This document shows positions 62,242 through 64,000 of a stretch of DNA of 64,000 nucleotides, piece by piece. How positions within the stretch are numbered: position 1 is the first letter of the stretch; each line of letters starts with the position of its first letter. The position numbers and the translations under genes are program-made. Source of the DNA: CADEED01 sp020442965 (GTDB taxonomy: Bacteria > Pseudomonadota > Gammaproteobacteria > Steroidobacterales > Steroidobacteraceae); assembly GCA_041395525.1 (NCBI GenBank), contig JAWLAH010000013.1:19538-83537 (forward strand), written 5' to 3'. The notes beneath the pieces were generated by a model that was not told the origin of the DNA, did no database searches, and saw only the letters and a list, made by a program, of their open reading frames with translations.

Positions 62242-63071
62242 AGCAGGGATTCCTCAAACGGTTGCCGCTTGACCGCGCGATCAAGCTCGACAAGCGTAGT
62301 TAGTAATGATTCGATTCGATCGAGCGGCCAGGCGTTCGGCCCGTCGGAGCGCGCCGCGGCGGGATTCGGATGGGTTTCCATGAAGAGTCCCGACACACCC
62401 GCCGCGATCGCCGCACGCGCCAGCACCGGTACGAACTCACGTTGCCCGCCCGACACACCACCCTGTCCGCCCGGTAGCTGTACCGAGTGCGTCGCATCGA
62501 ACACGACTGGCGCACCGGTGGCGCGCATGATCGCAAGCGAACGCATGTCGGAGATCAGATTGTTGTAGCCGAACGAAAAGCCGCGCTCACAAACCATGAT
62601 GTCTGCGTTGCCGGTGCCGCGCGCTTTGTCGACCACGTTCTGCATTTCCCAAGGCGAGAGGAACTGGCCCTTCTTGATGTTCACGGGTTTGCCCTGCGAG
62701 GCCACACTTACGATGAAGTTGGTCTGCCGGCAAAGCATCGCCGGCGTCTGCAGCACATCCACCACGGCGGCGACATCCGCGAGCGGCGTGTCCTCGTGTA
62801 CATCGGTCAACACCGGCACGCCCAGTTTGCGCTTCACGTCAGCCAGCACTTTGAGACCAGCGTCGATACCAGGTCCGCGATAGCTCTTGGACGAGGACCG
62901 GTTGGCCTTATCGAACGACGCCTTGAAAACGAACGGCACAGCGAGTCGCGCCGTGATATCGCGCAGCCTGGACGCAATCTCCAGCGTAAGCGCCGCGCTC
63001 TCGATGACACAGGGCCCCGCGATCAGAAAGAAGGGACGATCGGGGCCGATCGAAGCGCCCGCTAACTTCAT
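62238..63071 (-). CDS. kdsA: 3-deoxy-8-phosphooctulonate synthase
   Basis: Condenses phosphoenolpyruvate with arabinose 5-phosphate to Kdo 8-phosphate. PFFLIAGPCVIESAALTLEIA, FKASFDKANRSSSKSYRGPG, VPVLTDVHE, QTPAMLCRQTNFIV, NIKKGQFLSPWEM and MVCERGFSFGYNNLISDMRSL are KdsA blocks. ATG at 63071 overlaps the pyrG stop by 4 bases and fixes the start at MKLAGASIGPDRP (277 residues). Confidence 0.97.
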   Translation of the reverse strand: MKLAGASIGPDRPFFLIAGPCVIESAALTLEIASRLRDITARLAVPFVFKASFDKANRSSSKSYRGPGIDAGLKVLADVKRKLGVPVLTDVHEDTPLADVAAVVDVLQTPAMLCRQTNFIVSVASQGKPVNIKKGQFLSPWEMQNVVDKARGTGNADIMVCERGFSFGYNNLISDMRSLAIMRATGAPVVFDATHSVQLPGGQGGVSGGQREFVPVLARAAIAAGVSGLFMETHPNPAAARSDGPNAWPLDRIESLLTTLVELDRAVKRQPFEESLL

Positions 63072-64000
63072 GCCTCTGAAACCGCGGGCAACTGCGCGGC
63101 GCGGCTGGCGCGTGCCGCGCGCACGAAACCGGTGAACAACGGATGCCCATCGCGCGGCGTCGAGGTGAATTCCGGATGGAACTGCGTGGCTACGAACCAC
63201 GGGTGGGACGGCAATTCGACGATCTCGACGAGTTCATCACGCGACATACCCGAGAAGCTCATGCCGCCCTGCGAAAATCGTTCGAGGTAGTTGTTATTGA
63301 ACTCGTAGCGGTGCCGGTGACGTTCGGAGACCTCGCTCTTGCCGTAGAGTTGCTGGGCGACCGAATCCGCCGCGAGAACGACTTCCTGCGCACCCAAACG
63401 CATCGAACCACCCTTTGCGCTCGCCTCGTCCCGCTGCTGCTCCCCGCGCATGGCGTCGTCCCATTCGGTAATCATGGCGATCACGGGATGCGGCGTTGCG
63501 CGATCGAATTCTGTACTGTTAGCACCCTCGAGCTGCAGCACGTGACGCGCGTACTCGATCACGGCGAGCTGCATCCCCAAGCAAATTCCGAGATAGGGAA
63601 CGCCACTCTCACGCGCGTGGCGCACCGCCTGAATCTTGCCCTCGATACCACGCTCACCAAAACCGCCCGGCACCAGAATCGCATCCATACCCTGCAAGGC
63701 ATGCACACCATGTTTCTCGACGTCGGTCGATTCGATGTAATGAATATTGACCCGGGTGCGCGTCTTCAGGCCCGCGTGCACCAACGCCTCATTGAGCGAG
63801 ATGTACGAATCCTTGATCTGAACATACTTGCCGACCATCGCGATGTCGACCTGACCGTCCGGGTTCGCCTTGGCCGTGACAACTCGTCGCCATTCCGAGA
63901 GGTCCGCGGGCGGCACCTCGAGCCGCAGCTTGTCGACGACGATCTCATCGAGCCCGCCCTCGTGCAGCAGAATCGGAATCTTGTAGATGTCATCGGCATC
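63068..64000 (-). CDS. pyrG: CTP synthase, 5' truncated by window end
   Basis: C-terminal part (about 310 residues) of CTP synthase, which aminates UTP to CTP with glutamine. The frame is open to the window edge (DADDIYKIPILLHEGGLDEIVVDKL). The synthetase-to-glutaminase linker GKYVQIKDSYISLNEALVHAG is followed by the class I glutaminase domain: GGFGERGIEGKI, YLGICLGMQLAVIEYARHV (nucleophile Cys) and PWFVATQFHPEFTSTPRDG (His and Glu of the triad). It heads pyrG-kdsA-eno. Confidence 0.96.
   Translation of the reverse strand, partial: DADDIYKIPILLHEGGLDEIVVDKLRLEVPPADLSEWRRVVTAKANPDGQVDIAMVGKYVQIKDSYISLNEALVHAGLKTRTRVNIHYIESTDVEKHGVHALQGMDAILVPGGFGERGIEGKIQAVRHARESGVPYLGICLGMQLAVIEYARHVLQLEGANSTEFDRATPHPVIAMITEWDDAMRGEQQRDEASAKGGSMRLGAQEVVLAADSVAQQLYGKSEVSERHRHRYEFNNNYLERFSQGGMSFSGMSRDELVEIVELPSHPWFVATQFHPEFTSTPRDGHPLFTGFVRAARASRAAQLPAVSEA

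Overview
This is a high-GC, gene-dense chromosomal segment from a gammaproteobacterium. Gene content and order fit the Xanthomonadales, Nevskiales or Steroidobacterales neighbourhood: rpoE-rseA-rseB, lepA-lepB-DUF4845-rnc-era-recO-pdxJ-acpS, msbA-lpxK-Trm112-kdsB, recJ-prfB-lysS, pcm-surE-truD-ispF-ispD-ftsB and pyrG-kdsA-eno. The lineage is an inference from synteny, not a search. Most genes lie on the minus strand in long operons whose neighbours overlap by 1 to 4 bases (ATGA, GTGA, TTGA), and I used these junctions to choose many start codons. No tRNA, rRNA, CRISPR array, insertion sequence or phage gene was seen.

Layout. 0-5.1 kb: the 3' end of a TonB-dependent receptor, then a denitrification module. 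It consists of a cytochrome cd1 nitrite reductase (nirS) with an extra N-terminal cytochrome c domain and a Dnr-type Crp/Fnr regulator; each gene has an FNR/DNR palindrome upstream. 5.1-12.2 kb: a giant FAD/Fe-S oxidoreductase, a MOSC protein and a membrane pseudokinase with TPR-like repeats. 12.3-23.4 kb: envelope biogenesis (kdsB, Trm112-like, lpxK, msbA, exbD, exbB, comEC, lolD/E/C). 23.6-30.1 kb: a small secreted protein, mfd, csiV, a PAS(LOV-like)-GGDEF protein and nagZ. 30.2-41.9 kb: a long minus-strand run from rpoE to rlmD covering envelope stress, protein secretion, RNA processing and cofactor genes. 42.0-51.4 kb: sdhCDAB-sdhE-ygfX, then ygfZ, an alpha/beta hydrolase, lysS, prfB and recJ. 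52.8-60.1 kb: housekeeping genes. 60.2-60.9 kb: a VapBC-like toxin-antitoxin pair. 61.0-64.0 kb: eno, kdsA and the 3' part of pyrG.

The most important caution concerns about 45.87-51.37 kb, plus ygfX near 42.2 kb. Here sdhC, ygfZ, a hydrolase, lysS, prfB and the 3' end of recJ are all broken by many single-base frameshifts, several in or beside homopolymers, yet their protein signatures remain recognisable in alternating frames. Simultaneous loss of prfB and lysS is not credible in a living cell, so consensus or assembly error is the best explanation. sdhB, between these patches, lacks one iron-sulfur ligand cysteine and must be read with the same caution.

The biology most worth following is the NirC-NirS-like fusion under apparent Dnr control, the membrane pseudokinase, the LOV-like PAS domain without its photoactive cysteine joined to a degenerate GGDEF domain, and a ComEC whose metallo-beta-lactamase-like domain has lost its metal ligands.
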